Shown: positions 9,135-24,443, counted from the stretch's first letter. The stretch: 64,000 bases of DNA from Rheinheimera sp. 1928-s (GCF_029269265.1 NZ_JARIXP010000001.1:920855-984854); one strand, 5' to 3'. The notes: generated from the letters alone by a model not told the origin. Program-made: numbers and translations.

Positions 9135-9608
9135 ATGGAACTGAATCTGTTATCTGGCTTGTTACTTCTGGCTTTGTTGTGTCTGGCCTTATTGCCTTTT
9201 GCTATTCCGGGTGTGCTTGAAGTTTTGCTGTCTTTGGCTATTGCAGCCTTTGTCAGTGCCGCCCTGATGTGGTTTGGTTGGTTGCCGGATGAGACCAGTC
9301 TGGTGCTGTTAAGCTTGGCTATGTTAACTGCTTTGTCGGCTGTGTTGCTGTGGAAACCTTTGCGGAAACTGCAAAAAACCGGCATTAGGTTGCAGGAAGA
9401 CAGCGCTATTTCTGATTTTGTTGGTACAGAACTGGTGCTGACAGAACAAGCCCACAAAGACAGTGACAGCCATATTCAGTTTTGTGGTCTGGAATGGCGG
9501 GTCAGATTGGATCCGGAAGAAACGGCTTTGGTGGTTGACCCCGGCCAGACAGTAGTGATCAGTTCCGCTATGGTTGGGCTGTTGCTGGTAAAAAGCAAAA
9601 CCAGCTGA
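9135..9608 (+). CDS. NfeD-like membrane protein, QmcA partner
   Basis: 157 residues. Three closely spaced hydrophobic helices (about 1-75) precede a C-terminal OB-fold domain (about 95-155) containing FVGTELVLTEQA and ending in a strand-rich segment (TVVISSAMVGLLLV). This matches the short NfeD type (YbbJ in E. coli) that pairs with stomatin-like proteins. It lies 20 bp downstream of qmcA and probably binds it in the membrane. A 9-bp stem-loop follows at 9634-9671. Confidence 0.88.
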   Translation: MELNLLSGLLLLALLCLALLPFAIPGVLEVLLSLAIAAFVSAALMWFGWLPDETSLVLLSLAMLTALSAVLLWKPLRKLQKTGIRLQEDSAISDFVGTELVLTEQAHKDSDSHIQFCGLEWRVRLDPEETALVVDPGQTVVISSAMVGLLLVKSKTS

Positions 9609-9633
9609 TGCTGTTGTATAGTCTGACTTAAAG

Positions 9634-9671
9634 CTGATGCAGAGGCTAACTTATACCAGCCCCTGCATCAG
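9634..9671 (+). terminator. Stem-loop after nfeD
   Basis: CTGATGCAG at 9634-9642 pairs perfectly with CTGCATCAG at 9663-9671, around a 20-nt loop. It lies between the convergent ends of nfeD (9608) and the EAL gene (9714). No long T run follows, so it may act as a weak or bidirectional terminator. Confidence 0.5.
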
Positions 9672-9713
9672 ATGCTGCCACGGGGCTGAGCTTAGGGACT
9701 TAGCTTAGAGGCT

Positions 9714-12257
9714 TTAGCTTAATCTGAAACCTTGCCGCTCAAAATCAAGCAGCCACTGGCTAAAAGTAGCAAATGGCATAGGTTTAGCCAGCAAATAGCC
9801 CTGTACCGCATCAGCGCCTAAACGCCTTGCAAACTCCAGCTCTTTTAAGGTTTCAACCCCTTCAACCACAGTATAAAGCTGCAAGGATTTACCCAGCATC
9901 ACCGCGTATCTTAATACTGTATCGTCATTTAATCGTACCGCCTGACACAGCAAGTCCCGATCAATTTTAAGTTCACCCAAAGGCAAACCTTGTAAGCGGG
10001 CTAAGGACGATTGCCCTACACCAAAATCATCTAATGAGATCCGAATATTAGAACGCTCCAATAATTTAAGAGCCTGTTCTGAGTCCTGGACTAAATCAAC
10101 AAAAGCCGTTTCGGTCAGCTCCAGTTGCAATGGCACAGTGGAATAACTGGTGCTTTTCACGGCCTCTATCACCCGTGAAATCAAAGCTGCATTACGTAAA
10201 TCCAGCGGGGATATATTCATCGATAACCGCAAGTTTGCGCCAGCATCCGCCAGTTGTTTTTGCAGGATCAAGGTTTTATCCAGCACCCACTCGGTAACCT
10301 GACTGATCATGCCGGTTTGTTCGGCCAAAGGTATAAAATCAGTTGGAGATATTTGGCCCATTTTTGGGTGATACCAGCGGATCAACAGTTCAGCAGCATG
10401 AATTTTCTGCTGTTTCATATCCAGTATCGGCTGCACATACAGTTCCAGTAAATCATCCTGCAGTGCAATATTAAGCTCTGACAATAAGTGGATATGCTCC
10501 AGGTTTTGTTCCAGATACAAAGGCTCATAAGGCAGGTAGTCGCCAGCTCTGTCGGCATGTTCTATGGCCGCTAAAGCTAAATCCAGCGTATCCGCAGCTT
10601 TGGCGCAATCAGCCGGATAGTGTACGGAGCTGTACACAGTGCCTAAATCCAGTTGCAGATTGTCCACTTTTAGCAAGGCATCCAGTTGGTGACGTAATTG
10701 TTCAAACTGCGAGCGGAAATCTGTTGGGGCAATCAGTACCGCATAACTGTCACGTTCCAGCGCAAACAAGCTGGGGTAGTGCGATTCTGTCTGGCGTTGT
10801 TGCTCGCCCCAGCGCTTGAGTATTTTACTAAAGCCAATGATGGTGTGATTGGCTTCCTCCACCCCTAAAGCCCGTTCAATCTGCCGAAAACGTTGATGCT
10901 CAATCATCACCAGATAAAAATCGCTGTTTCGTTGTTGATCCAGCTCTTCCAGCCTGTTCAGCAGCGCCTGTTTATTCGGTAAATCAGAGATATGATCTTT
11001 CAGTGCCTGTGCCAGCGCTTTTTGCTGAATACTTTGAATATGCTGTTGCTGATCAAGAATTTGCTGCTGGAAGGCAATTTTTTTATTTTTTTCCAGATAC
11101 AAATTTTGCAGCATCGCAAACACAAAAAACAGCGCAGCTAAGGCATTGCCTATTTCCATGGCTGAATTGGTAAGAACTACCGCGGGAAGGTAACCTTTGC
11201 TGCGCAGTATCATCATAGCGACACCTGTCAGCATGGTCAGTAATGCCATGGAAAGAAACAGAGCATTGGTATGGCGTTTATGCAGTAACCAGAAACTGGC
11301 AAGCAGCATCAAACCGCCTGTCAGAGCAGTCAGCTCTACCCCTATTTTTTTTAACCAATACGCGCCCAGCCAAGGGCTGGCCAGAAGTAACAAAACAGCA
11401 AAAACTCTGATCAACTGAAAAGGCCACATTAACCAGTTGTGGGTCAGGGTGTTGCGGAAAAACGACAACATAAAGGCTGATGCAAGCAAAGATCCCAGCA
11501 CAGCGCCATATTCAATGACCAGGTTATAGTCCGGTGAGTTTGGCCAGACGTAGGCGAACAACAGGCCGTTAAGCTCCAGCTGGATCAATACAACAGTTAA
11601 AAACATGCCGGAAAAAGCCAAAAAATAGCCATGACGATAAATCAGATAAAGTCCGGCTGAAAGTGCAATCAGACACAAAAAAATACCGCTGAACAGGCTT
11701 TGAATAAACACTGACAGATGTTCCTGTTGCTCCATTTCCACCATGCTGCTGCGCTGCAGCGGTAACATATTGGCACCCTGATTGGTCACTTTGGCAAAAA
11801 GCCATAAGTCTTCACTACTGGCAGGCAATGGAATAACAAAGTTCAGCGTGGGTAAAGGCCGCAGGCTATAGAGTTGCTGATCTCCGAGCTGATAACTCTG
11901 CAACAGGTTTAATTGTTGATCCACGACATAAAGCTCAAGTTTATCTAAAAAGGGCGCAAGCACAGACAGAGCTGTTTCTGTGTTGTTGGCAGCAAGCCTG
12001 GTTTTATACCAGTACGAACTCTGCTGATAACCCAGGCTGGCGATGGAGCTTGGCAGCAGTTGCCATTGATCGGCGGGCTGGAACATTAACTGCTGTAATT
12101 CTGAGGTTTGTTCAGTAACAGGAAAATAATGCAGTGTATTCAGTGGCTTTAATATGTGTTGTGGAACCAGGTGAACCAGCAGCAATGCGATGAGCAGCAG
12201 TCCACATAAGGTCAGAAAAAACAAAGTGTGGAACAAAGGGTTTTGGCGGAGGGTCAT
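9714..12257 (-). CDS. Membrane-bound EAL c-di-GMP phosphodiesterase with 7TM sensor and degenerate GGDEF
   Basis: 847 residues. An N-terminal helix is followed by a periplasmic 7TMR-DISM-like sensor (about 40-180), seven membrane helices (about 185-390), a short coiled coil, a GGDEF-fold domain (about 425-580) and an EAL domain (about 595-840). The cyclase signature is degenerate: the loop reads FALERDSYA instead of GGDEF. The EAL site looks intact: AAELLIRW (E623), LSMNIS, ELTETAF, DDFGVGQSS, LKIDRDLL, VVEGVET and VQGYLLAKPM. It should therefore degrade c-di-GMP in response to an envelope signal. It is divergent from the hydrolase at 12529. Confidence 0.9.
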   Translation of the reverse strand: MTLRQNPLFHTLFFLTLCGLLLIALLLVHLVPQHILKPLNTLHYFPVTEQTSELQQLMFQPADQWQLLPSSIASLGYQQSSYWYKTRLAANNTETALSVLAPFLDKLELYVVDQQLNLLQSYQLGDQQLYSLRPLPTLNFVIPLPASSEDLWLFAKVTNQGANMLPLQRSSMVEMEQQEHLSVFIQSLFSGIFLCLIALSAGLYLIYRHGYFLAFSGMFLTVVLIQLELNGLLFAYVWPNSPDYNLVIEYGAVLGSLLASAFMLSFFRNTLTHNWLMWPFQLIRVFAVLLLLASPWLGAYWLKKIGVELTALTGGLMLLASFWLLHKRHTNALFLSMALLTMLTGVAMMILRSKGYLPAVVLTNSAMEIGNALAALFFVFAMLQNLYLEKNKKIAFQQQILDQQQHIQSIQQKALAQALKDHISDLPNKQALLNRLEELDQQRNSDFYLVMIEHQRFRQIERALGVEEANHTIIGFSKILKRWGEQQRQTESHYPSLFALERDSYAVLIAPTDFRSQFEQLRHQLDALLKVDNLQLDLGTVYSSVHYPADCAKAADTLDLALAAIEHADRAGDYLPYEPLYLEQNLEHIHLLSELNIALQDDLLELYVQPILDMKQQKIHAAELLIRWYHPKMGQISPTDFIPLAEQTGMISQVTEWVLDKTLILQKQLADAGANLRLSMNISPLDLRNAALISRVIEAVKSTSYSTVPLQLELTETAFVDLVQDSEQALKLLERSNIRISLDDFGVGQSSLARLQGLPLGELKIDRDLLCQAVRLNDDTVLRYAVMLGKSLQLYTVVEGVETLKELEFARRLGADAVQGYLLAKPMPFATFSQWLLDFERQGFRLS

Positions 12258-12528
12258 AACAGCTCAGACAGAATATACCTGATCTAACCTTAGCTGGCAG
12301 AATGGCAGATGCAACGCGCAAATTGACAAATCTACTAAATTTTCCACAGGTAAAAACTTTGTTCGAGTTTATTGAACAGCCTTATCAATTTTTATTGCTT
12401 TTTAATTGAGCAACTAAGGCTGATACTGTGCGCCACAGATTGATTGCAAGGTACAGATCCTTCTCCACTTCTGTCCGTATTATTTCAGGTAGCCAACTGC
12501 TGTCAGATTATTAGTAAAGAGGATGTTT
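12258..12528. other. Divergent intergenic region, no gene seen
   Basis: 271 bp between the divergent starts of the EAL phosphodiesterase and the lipoprotein hydrolase. It is AT-rich in the middle (about 12330-12410) and must hold both promoters, but I could not pick a convincing -35/-10 pair. No ORF with a ribosome-binding site is visible. Confidence 0.5.
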
Positions 12529-13590
12529 ATGCGAACCATTACCGGGATCAAAGCTGCAGGCTTAGCTGCATTAACAGGTATTTTGCTGCTGTCTTTAAGC
12601 GGCTGTTCGCAAAAGCAAGCCTTAACCTCAGTGGCCTGGCAGCAGCAATTGAATTTGCCTTCAGTATTGCATTCAGTTGAAGTGGCACAAAGCTTATCGC
12701 TGAATATCGACGAAATCAGTTTTGACTGGATGGATCAAAGCAGAGAGCGGATAGTACCTGCTTTACTGTTTAAACCTGCCCATCAGAAAAAAGCCAAAGC
12801 CTTAATCGTATTTTCCCATGGTTTAGGCGGCTCAAAAGAGCGTTACGCCTATTTGGGCCAGTATTGGGCTAGTCAGGGATATGCCAGTTTGCATGTGCAG
12901 CATGACGGTAGCGACCGAAAAGTATGGCGTGGCAACCGGCTGATGTTACCTTTTCGTTTAATGGATGCAGCGGATGCAAGCGAAGCTTTGGCCAGAGTGC
13001 AGGATGTGAAGTTTGCTTTGGATAAAATGCTGGCCTCTGACTATGCAGCAGATTTTGATCATCAAAATATTCTGATGGCAGGCCATTCCTATGGCGCTAA
13101 TACCTCAATGTTGTTAAGTGGCGCTCAAGTGGAGCAAAACGGCGAATTAGTTAGCCTGAAAGATGACAGAATTAAAGCTGCTATTTTAATTTCAGCCCCG
13201 CCTTTTTATAACGATCAACCACTGGATCAGGTGCTGGCAGAAGTGACTATCCCCACTTTACATATCACCACCACTGAAGATGAAATTAAGGTACCGGGTT
13301 ATTATTCATCTCCTGCAGACAGATTTGAGCTGTATTACGCTATGGCCAGCAGCTACAAAGTACTGGCGGTGTTCAGTTCAGGCAGTCACAACATTTTTTC
13401 AGGCTGGCGCCGCGATTCTGATACAGCGCCTCAGCAACAAGTGATTAAAGCTGCTACTCAGGCTTTATCCAGTGCCTTTATCGAACAAGTCACCACGGGA
13501 GATGGCCGTGCTATGGGCTTGTGGGCGCAACAACATCAAGCTGTGTTATCTGATTTCATTCGCTCAGATTTAGTGGCTGTGGTGAATTAA
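12529..13590 (+). CDS. Predicted lipoprotein alpha/beta hydrolase (dienelactone-hydrolase-like)
   Basis: 353 residues from ATG 12529, placed just after AGAGG; an ATG at 12523 overlaps that site and is less likely. Residues 1-25 are a lipoprotein signal ending LSLSGC. FSHGLGGSKERYAYLG, the nucleophile elbow AGHSYGANTSML, and a late GSHNIFSGW (candidate His) fit the PAF-acetylhydrolase/dienelactone hydrolase group. It is probably an envelope-anchored esterase. The substrate is unknown. Confidence 0.8.
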   Translation: MRTITGIKAAGLAALTGILLLSLSGCSQKQALTSVAWQQQLNLPSVLHSVEVAQSLSLNIDEISFDWMDQSRERIVPALLFKPAHQKKAKALIVFSHGLGGSKERYAYLGQYWASQGYASLHVQHDGSDRKVWRGNRLMLPFRLMDAADASEALARVQDVKFALDKMLASDYAADFDHQNILMAGHSYGANTSMLLSGAQVEQNGELVSLKDDRIKAAILISAPPFYNDQPLDQVLAEVTIPTLHITTTEDEIKVPGYYSSPADRFELYYAMASSYKVLAVFSSGSHNIFSGWRRDSDTAPQQQVIKAATQALSSAFIEQVTTGDGRAMGLWAQQHQAVLSDFIRSDLVAVVN

Positions 13591-13599
13591 GAGTTGAAT

Positions 13600-15462
13600 T
13601 TACCAATAGTAACCAAAAGAGAGGCCTACTTCGGTCTCTTTTTGCGTCTCCAGACTCAAGCGCAGATCCCAGTTTTTATGCTGGCCAAATCGGTTTAACC
13701 ATTTGCTGCTAACAAACTTCTGTTGATGATCAGAAACATAATATCTGTATCCAAATTCCAATTGGCTGCGCCACCAGGGCGTAATATCAGTCACCAAACC
13801 TATTCTTGGTTCTGTGGAAACAACGCCTGTATTAAAACGATCCTGATGCAAACGGCCATCCAGCATAAAATACCAAAGTCCTGCATGCCCTTTAGCTGCT
13901 TTTCCTATGCCAGCATTGAATTGCAGGCTCTGACAATACCAGCAGCTTAAATTTTCTGGTTTATAAGCAAGATTCATTTTCCAGGCATATCCGCCGTCTG
14001 CTGGCAGTCCTGTCACGGACAAATTCATGTTTTCGATATGAAGTAGATCAAAACTATGCAAGTCCAGTTTGCCACCTTGCCAGCGTAACTTTAGATCAAA
14101 CATAGATAATGCAGAGTAGGGGACTCTGGCTGTATCGCTAGTTAGCATATCGTAATAGGTAGCTCTGAACCTGAGTTGCAATGCAGCCTGCTGCTGATGG
14201 CTAACCGCACTGATTTGCAACAGAGAAGGTAAATGGCTTTGATGAGGTGCAGCCTGAGTCGTATGTTTTGTTTTTTCTGTAGCAGCGGGTAAGGCCAGGC
14301 GCGCCTTTAGCAGCTTACGTTTAGCTTGATCCGAGTAGAGTTCGTGTTTGCTGATCCGTAAAAACTCAAGATAATCAAACAGTAGCTCTAATACTTTTAT
14401 TTTTTGCTTTGCAGGCAATTGCCGATAATCCTGCAATTCAGTGCTAAATCCATGTTGCACCATCGCAGCCACCAGCTCTTTTGTTGATTGTGGTAACTCA
14501 AGATAAGCCTGATGGAATCTTTGCTGTCTGGACGGATGTTGAATCACCTCGCTGACCAGAGGGAGTTCTTGCTGTTTTACCTCGGCGAGCTGATGGAAAA
14601 TGGATACTGGCATAGCCCAAGGCTGGTTTTTATCAATGAGTTCAGCATTGATCACCAGTTCCAGTAATTCAGCCATACGAAATGCACAATTTTGTTTGAG
14701 AAAAAAGTACTGGTAGTTACGGCCTATAAGCTCCCAGGCATGCAAACTTAGGCTTCTGACTTGTTCTGGCTGAAGATCGAGTTTGTACTCCCACAGATCA
14801 CGCAGTTCAGCTTCACCGTAACTTTGTATGTTCAAATAGAATAAACCGTGTGAAAACATCGCATCGTAACCACCAAACAAGCCTTTACCTATGTAAATCA
14901 GCGGGTTTTCCTGCTCGGGTACAGCAGCACCAAAGTTTAGGCTTTGCTGCTGAAGAATATTTTTTGTTTCAGATGAGCTATTAAACTTCAATAAAATGTG
15001 ACCATAAAAAGAGGCTGGATTGCCCAGATAACCGCTGGCAAATACAGCACTGACAGAACTTACTTGCTCCTGATCTGTCCATTGTTCTAAAAGTGGACAC
15101 TGAATTTGTGGAACTTTAGCCAATAGTTCTGGTAATTGTGTTTTTAACCATTGAAAGCGTGCCGGGAAGCGGCATTGGCTATGAGAGTTTGAGTCCTCAC
15201 CTGAAGAGATGAAAAAGCTCTTTAAGCTGGCTTCAAGTTCGGCTTTGGCGGTTTTTTCTGTAGATGTTGACAGGAAAAAAGCAGGGTCGATGATTTCGCT
15301 GCTTGCAGTTGCTGTTGGCATATGCAGCAAGGCTAACCAATATTTCTGTGAGCTAAGTTCAGTGAGTTTTTTTTGTGTTGGCCAGACTTCATTGGCTTGG
15401 AGAGCTTCAGATACCAAACAAGATATCAGCAGTAAAAAAACATAAAATATGGAGCAGCGCAT
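13600..15462 (-). CDS. DUF4105 outer-envelope protein
   Basis: 620 residues with a signal peptide (about 1-23). Residues 140-330 carry the DUF4105 core, including FASGYLGNPASFYGHILLKF and QNCAFRMAELLEL. These His and Cys residues recall papain-like (NlpC-type) families, so a hydrolase is possible but unproven. The C-terminal third is rich in alternating hydrophobic strands and ends in an aromatic-rich GLSFGYYW, compatible with a small beta-barrel. It lies downstream of a DUF3015 gene with a hairpin between. Function is not established. Confidence 0.82.
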   Translation of the reverse strand: MRCSIFYVFLLLISCLVSEALQANEVWPTQKKLTELSSQKYWLALLHMPTATASSEIIDPAFFLSTSTEKTAKAELEASLKSFFISSGEDSNSHSQCRFPARFQWLKTQLPELLAKVPQIQCPLLEQWTDQEQVSSVSAVFASGYLGNPASFYGHILLKFNSSSETKNILQQQSLNFGAAVPEQENPLIYIGKGLFGGYDAMFSHGLFYLNIQSYGEAELRDLWEYKLDLQPEQVRSLSLHAWELIGRNYQYFFLKQNCAFRMAELLELVINAELIDKNQPWAMPVSIFHQLAEVKQQELPLVSEVIQHPSRQQRFHQAYLELPQSTKELVAAMVQHGFSTELQDYRQLPAKQKIKVLELLFDYLEFLRISKHELYSDQAKRKLLKARLALPAATEKTKHTTQAAPHQSHLPSLLQISAVSHQQQAALQLRFRATYYDMLTSDTARVPYSALSMFDLKLRWQGGKLDLHSFDLLHIENMNLSVTGLPADGGYAWKMNLAYKPENLSCWYCQSLQFNAGIGKAAKGHAGLWYFMLDGRLHQDRFNTGVVSTEPRIGLVTDITPWWRSQLEFGYRYYVSDHQQKFVSSKWLNRFGQHKNWDLRLSLETQKETEVGLSFGYYW

Positions 15463-15480
15463 AGTAAGCCATAAAAATGA

Positions 15481-15502
15481 AGACCCGCTATGGAGCGGGT
15501 CT
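15481..15502 (-). terminator. Intercistronic hairpin between DUF3015 and DUF4105 genes
   Basis: AGACCCGCT (15481-15489), a 4-nt loop, and AGCGGGTCT (15494-15502) form a perfect 9-bp stem. On the minus strand it is followed by TTCATTTTTATGG, a modest T run. It probably terminates or attenuates transcription leaving the DUF3015 gene, 18 nt ahead of the DUF4105 start. Confidence 0.72.
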
Positions 15503-15521
15503 GAACAGCTGAAACAATAAG

Positions 15522-16007
15522 TTAAATCAATTTACACTGGGCAGCAAATTCACCTGATACTTTAGCATCGAGTTGCAGGTAGTAAGCTTCTGCTTTTGCG
15601 GTTTTCTCTTCGATATCCAGATCTAAATCTGTACGCACTTGATCAATAATAGCTGGATGAGCTTCAGCTTCACAGCCCATCATATTCAGCATAGCCGTTA
15701 AATGATCGCCACGACCTGTGACAGTTTCTTCTTCAATAGTCACTATAGTGTCATTGATAAACTGTGCTGCCGCGACACGGCTGCCTTTACAAGAACTATC
15801 AGAAGATATATTAGATGAAACCGCTGTAGTACCTAAGTCCCAAATGATGTTTGATATTGCAGCAGCTGTGCCGTTGTCATCAAAAATCATCGCGCCAATA
15901 CCACAATGTTTCCATGGGTTGATCGAACCAGATTGAGCCTGAACTGAAGGAGTTGTGACTAAAGACAGCAGCACTGCAGAAGTTGCAGCAACCAAAATTA
16001 ACTTCAT
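15522..16007 (-). CDS. DUF3015 family periplasmic protein
   Basis: 161 residues from ATG 16007, with CGGAG 5 nt upstream. A signal peptide (about 1-24) ends VQAQS. The mature protein opens with NPWKHCGIGAMIFDD, typical of DUF3015, and has further Cys at CKGSR, MMGCEAE and AQCKLI, so disulfides are likely. DUF3015 proteins are uncharacterised and often neighbour DUF4105 proteins, as here. The hairpin after it suggests it can be expressed at a higher level than the next gene. Confidence 0.82.
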   Translation of the reverse strand: MKLILVAATSAVLLSLVTTPSVQAQSGSINPWKHCGIGAMIFDDNGTAAAISNIIWDLGTTAVSSNISSDSSCKGSRVAAAQFINDTIVTIEEETVTGRGDHLTAMLNMMGCEAEAHPAIIDQVRTDLDLDIEEKTAKAEAYYLQLDAKVSGEFAAQCKLI

Positions 16008-16123
16008 AAAATCTCCGTATTTTAATAATTTATTACGCCTCAAAGCGCAGACAGAAATTACGATATCCTTAGGAGCAGGTCAATGGAATGTTGTTTTTTC
16101 TATGTTTTTTTTTAATTAAAAGT

Positions 16124-16849
16124 TTAATTTGCAGATGTTCTTATCGCATCCCCCAATAATTCAGCGCCTAAATGCCCCACTTTGACATAAATCAGTGCGC
16201 CTTCAGCACCAGTGAATGGCTGGTGTTTGCTCCAGCGTGGGCTGCGTAACCAGCTGCCTTTTGGATAACTGCCAAATTCGTCCTGAAACACACCTTCGAG
16301 TACATAAATTTCTTCACCCCCTGCATGCACATGAGGCTGGAATCTGGTGTTGGGTGCCCAGCGTACTAAGGCTGTGTTGATGCCATCAAACTGATGCAAA
16401 GGTAACACCTGTAAGCCAGGTACTAAACCAGGCAGCCAGTGCTGCTGTTCTGGTCGGATACACAGCTGCTCTGTGTCGCCTTGGCTGAATTGCCACAGTT
16501 TGACCAGTAATAAGCAACCCTCTTTGGAAAAAGGGGCATGTGAAGTGCCGGGTGGGTTACGTAAGTAAGTACCAACTGGGTAATCGCCGTATTCATCAGA
16601 AAAAGTACCGTCAAGCACAAGAATTTCTTCACCACCACCATGTTGATGATTGGCAAACTGACTGCCTGGTAAATAACGCACTATGCTGGTGGCTTTGGCT
16701 ACTTCTGCGCCTATTCTGTCCAAAGGTCTTCTGTGAATATCTTTGGCAGGCGACTCGTACCAAAGCCCCTGCTCTGGCGTTTGCACTATGCGCTGATTGA
16801 AATCAGTATTTATTTCGGCGCTCATTTGAGTCCAGGGTAATAAGGTCAT
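16124..16849 (-). CDS. Double-cupin protein, ChrR-like
   Basis: 241 residues with two cupin repeats. Each has the metal-binding pattern H-x-H-x5-E: NHQHGGGEEILVLDG in the first and PHVHAGGEEIYVLEG in the second. The repeats resemble the C-terminal cupin of the anti-sigma factor ChrR, but the zinc anti-sigma domain is absent and no sigma factor gene is next to it. An enzymatic or metal-sensing role is possible. ATG 16849 has no clear ribosome-binding site; ATG 16825 (GGA 5 nt upstream) is an alternative. Confidence 0.8.
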   Translation of the reverse strand: MTLLPWTQMSAEINTDFNQRIVQTPEQGLWYESPAKDIHRRPLDRIGAEVAKATSIVRYLPGSQFANHQHGGGEEILVLDGTFSDEYGDYPVGTYLRNPPGTSHAPFSKEGCLLLVKLWQFSQGDTEQLCIRPEQQHWLPGLVPGLQVLPLHQFDGINTALVRWAPNTRFQPHVHAGGEEIYVLEGVFQDEFGSYPKGSWLRSPRWSKHQPFTGAEGALIYVKVGHLGAELLGDAIRTSAN

Positions 16850-16874
16850 TGTGTTGATTTATCTCTTGTATTGA

Positions 16875-17138
16875 CTATCTCTTGTATTGCGTAGGACAGT
16901 AGCCACGGTTAATTTCTGGCGATCGCAGCTTTAAATGTTTGGTGGTGCGCCCTGTGGTGCGTTTACGCCATAACTCAAAGCTGCTGCGTCTTAGCTCTTT
17001 ACGCATAAGCTCAATCAACTGGTGCTGGTTTAAGCCATACAAATCCTCTATGGCTTCAAAAGGTGTTCTATCTTCCCATGCCATTTCAATAATGCGGGAT
17101 AAGTCTTCAGGGCTATATTCAGTATTAAAAGTACTCAC
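16875..17138 (-). CDS. TIGR03643/DUF2805 family small protein
   Basis: 87 residues. The conserved core is visible: DLSRIIEMAWEDRTPFEAIE, then YGLNQHQLIELMRKEL and SFELWRKRTTGR. This family is small, basic and helix-rich with an HTH-like look; its function is unknown. It lies 25 bp upstream of the cupin gene on the same strand and may be co-transcribed with it. Confidence 0.8.
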   Translation of the reverse strand: MSTFNTEYSPEDLSRIIEMAWEDRTPFEAIEDLYGLNQHQLIELMRKELRRSSFELWRKRTTGRTTKHLKLRSPEINRGYCPTQYKR

Positions 17139-17207
17139 GCTATTGTTACTTCTGCTATCCGTCAGATATGTTAAATACGTTGCTTCGGGTTAACCGGACC
17201 AATAGGA

Positions 17208-18236
17208 TTACCACTTGGCATAATGATCTTCTGCCAAGCCTTTTACAGCATTCAGTTGTAGTTTTGTGCCGTTTTTAAGTACAATAAAGCCCGTGTAAAG
17301 CCCAACATACTGACGGAAATTGCTGGCCAGTAAGCCGATATTGACCTTTTCCTGACGGCAATACAAAGGCGTAAATTCAAGCTGAACTTCTCCGCAGAGA
17401 CTGCTGACTTGCCAGGGTTTTTTATCGTCTTTGCGATCAAAGACAAAAGTGGCTGGGCTTAAATGCTGGATTTGGCCATCAAACCAGAGTGCATTTTCAC
17501 AAAGCCCTGTTTCGTTGACACCTGCTGCCATATTCAAACCAAAAGCTTTACCTTCGACTACGGCGTTGATACTGGCCCAGCGCCAGCTGGTTTGGCGGCG
17601 CATAAAACCTGCTGAAAAATCATAACCCGCTAAAGCCTGAGTTAAATCTAGTGTTTTGTCATGAAGTTCAACTGTACCAGATACCATCAAAGCGTTAGAT
17701 TTTTCGGTGTAAGTAAAGCCGTTGTAGCCTGTCGGCGCACATAAAGCTAAAGGCATTTGGCTGGCTTTTTCTATGGTTAAACTGGCCTTTAATTCTTTGG
17801 TATCAATGTTTAATTGCCAGTTTGTTGCATTGGTTTTTATTGCGACTTTATAAGCTCCAAACTGTTGTTTGGCTTCGCCAGCTGAAGGGGAGTTACTCAT
17901 TTGGCAACCTAAAGCGCCTGGCAATAACAGTCCTTTGCTGACAGCAAGGTTAGTATCAAAGCTATACAAATAAGCAAAACCTGAATTGGCATAACGAATA
18001 TCGGCAATAGCCACAGCCAGCAACCAGTCTGCGCCTGTGACACAAATAAACTGAAACTGCTTGTAGTGAAAATAACGGGTTAGTGCGATGGCTTTGTTAT
18101 CCATCAGGTTCTGATAAATAAAATCCTGCAGATTAAAATCCGGAATTGAGCCGTCGAATAAGCCAAAAGCTGGCTGGCCATTGCTTTGGATCAGTTGTGG
18201 TGGTGCTTTTGTCAGGAGTGGCTGGTAGTTGTTCAT
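17208..18236 (-). CDS. DUF2804 domain protein
   Basis: 342 residues, no signal peptide. The pattern of many beta strands with conserved Trp and Gly (for example GADWLLAVAIADIRYANSGF, RRQTSWRWASINAV and GLNMAAGVNETG) matches DUF2804, a lipocalin/hydratase-like fold of unknown role. It covers the family's full length. It lies 69 bp upstream of the TIGR03643 gene on the same strand. Confidence 0.82.
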   Translation of the reverse strand: MNNYQPLLTKAPPQLIQSNGQPAFGLFDGSIPDFNLQDFIYQNLMDNKAIALTRYFHYKQFQFICVTGADWLLAVAIADIRYANSGFAYLYSFDTNLAVSKGLLLPGALGCQMSNSPSAGEAKQQFGAYKVAIKTNATNWQLNIDTKELKASLTIEKASQMPLALCAPTGYNGFTYTEKSNALMVSGTVELHDKTLDLTQALAGYDFSAGFMRRQTSWRWASINAVVEGKAFGLNMAAGVNETGLCENALWFDGQIQHLSPATFVFDRKDDKKPWQVSSLCGEVQLEFTPLYCRQEKVNIGLLASNFRQYVGLYTGFIVLKNGTKLQLNAVKGLAEDHYAKW

Positions 18237-18326
18237 CGCAGTTTTTTATTGTTGTTTTGTTTTACTCTAACTGAAGTGAGGGTGGAGCTGGCAATAGTTT
18301 TTCGTTTTAGGCAGGGATAAAAACAA

Positions 18327-18360
18327 AAAGGGCATCAGTTTTAGCTGATGCCCTCGTTTT
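18327..18360 (-). terminator. Rho-independent terminator of gltBD
   Basis: GGGCATCAG (18330-18338) pairs with CTGATGCCC (18345-18353). On the minus strand the stem is followed by TTTTTGTTTTT, a strong T run. It lies 150 nt past the gltD stop, beyond the palindromic repeat, so that repeat should be part of the gltBD transcript. Confidence 0.85.
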
Positions 18361-18399
18361 CAAAAATATTCTCAAAACTCTTAGCCAAAGTAATTGATG

Positions 18400-18495
18400 T
18401 TGCAGCTAGGCGACAAGTGCGCCATACCCCAGGAGCATAGTTGTACTATGTGACTGGGGCTGGCGTGCGCAGTCAACAACGCTGCAGCTTCAAGT
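18400..18495 (+). repeat. Palindromic intergenic repeat, copy 1 (3' of gltD)
   Basis: A ~95-nt imperfect dyad centred on CATAGT-TGT-ACTATG (18436-18450), flanked by CCCCA/TGGGG and GCGCCA/TGGCGTGCGC arms. It ends CAGTCAACAACGCTGCAGCTTC. The 3' part aligns well with the reverse complement of copy 2 (24444-24542). I recall similar elements between genes in Alteromonadales genomes, but cannot search here. Confidence 0.65.
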
Positions 18496-18503
18496 ATGAA
18501 GGC

Positions 18504-24394
<5,891 letters not shown>

Positions 24395-24443
24395 GACTCT
24401 TCCTCCAACCTGTCCTGTATAAAATAAATATACCCTTAGTTTA

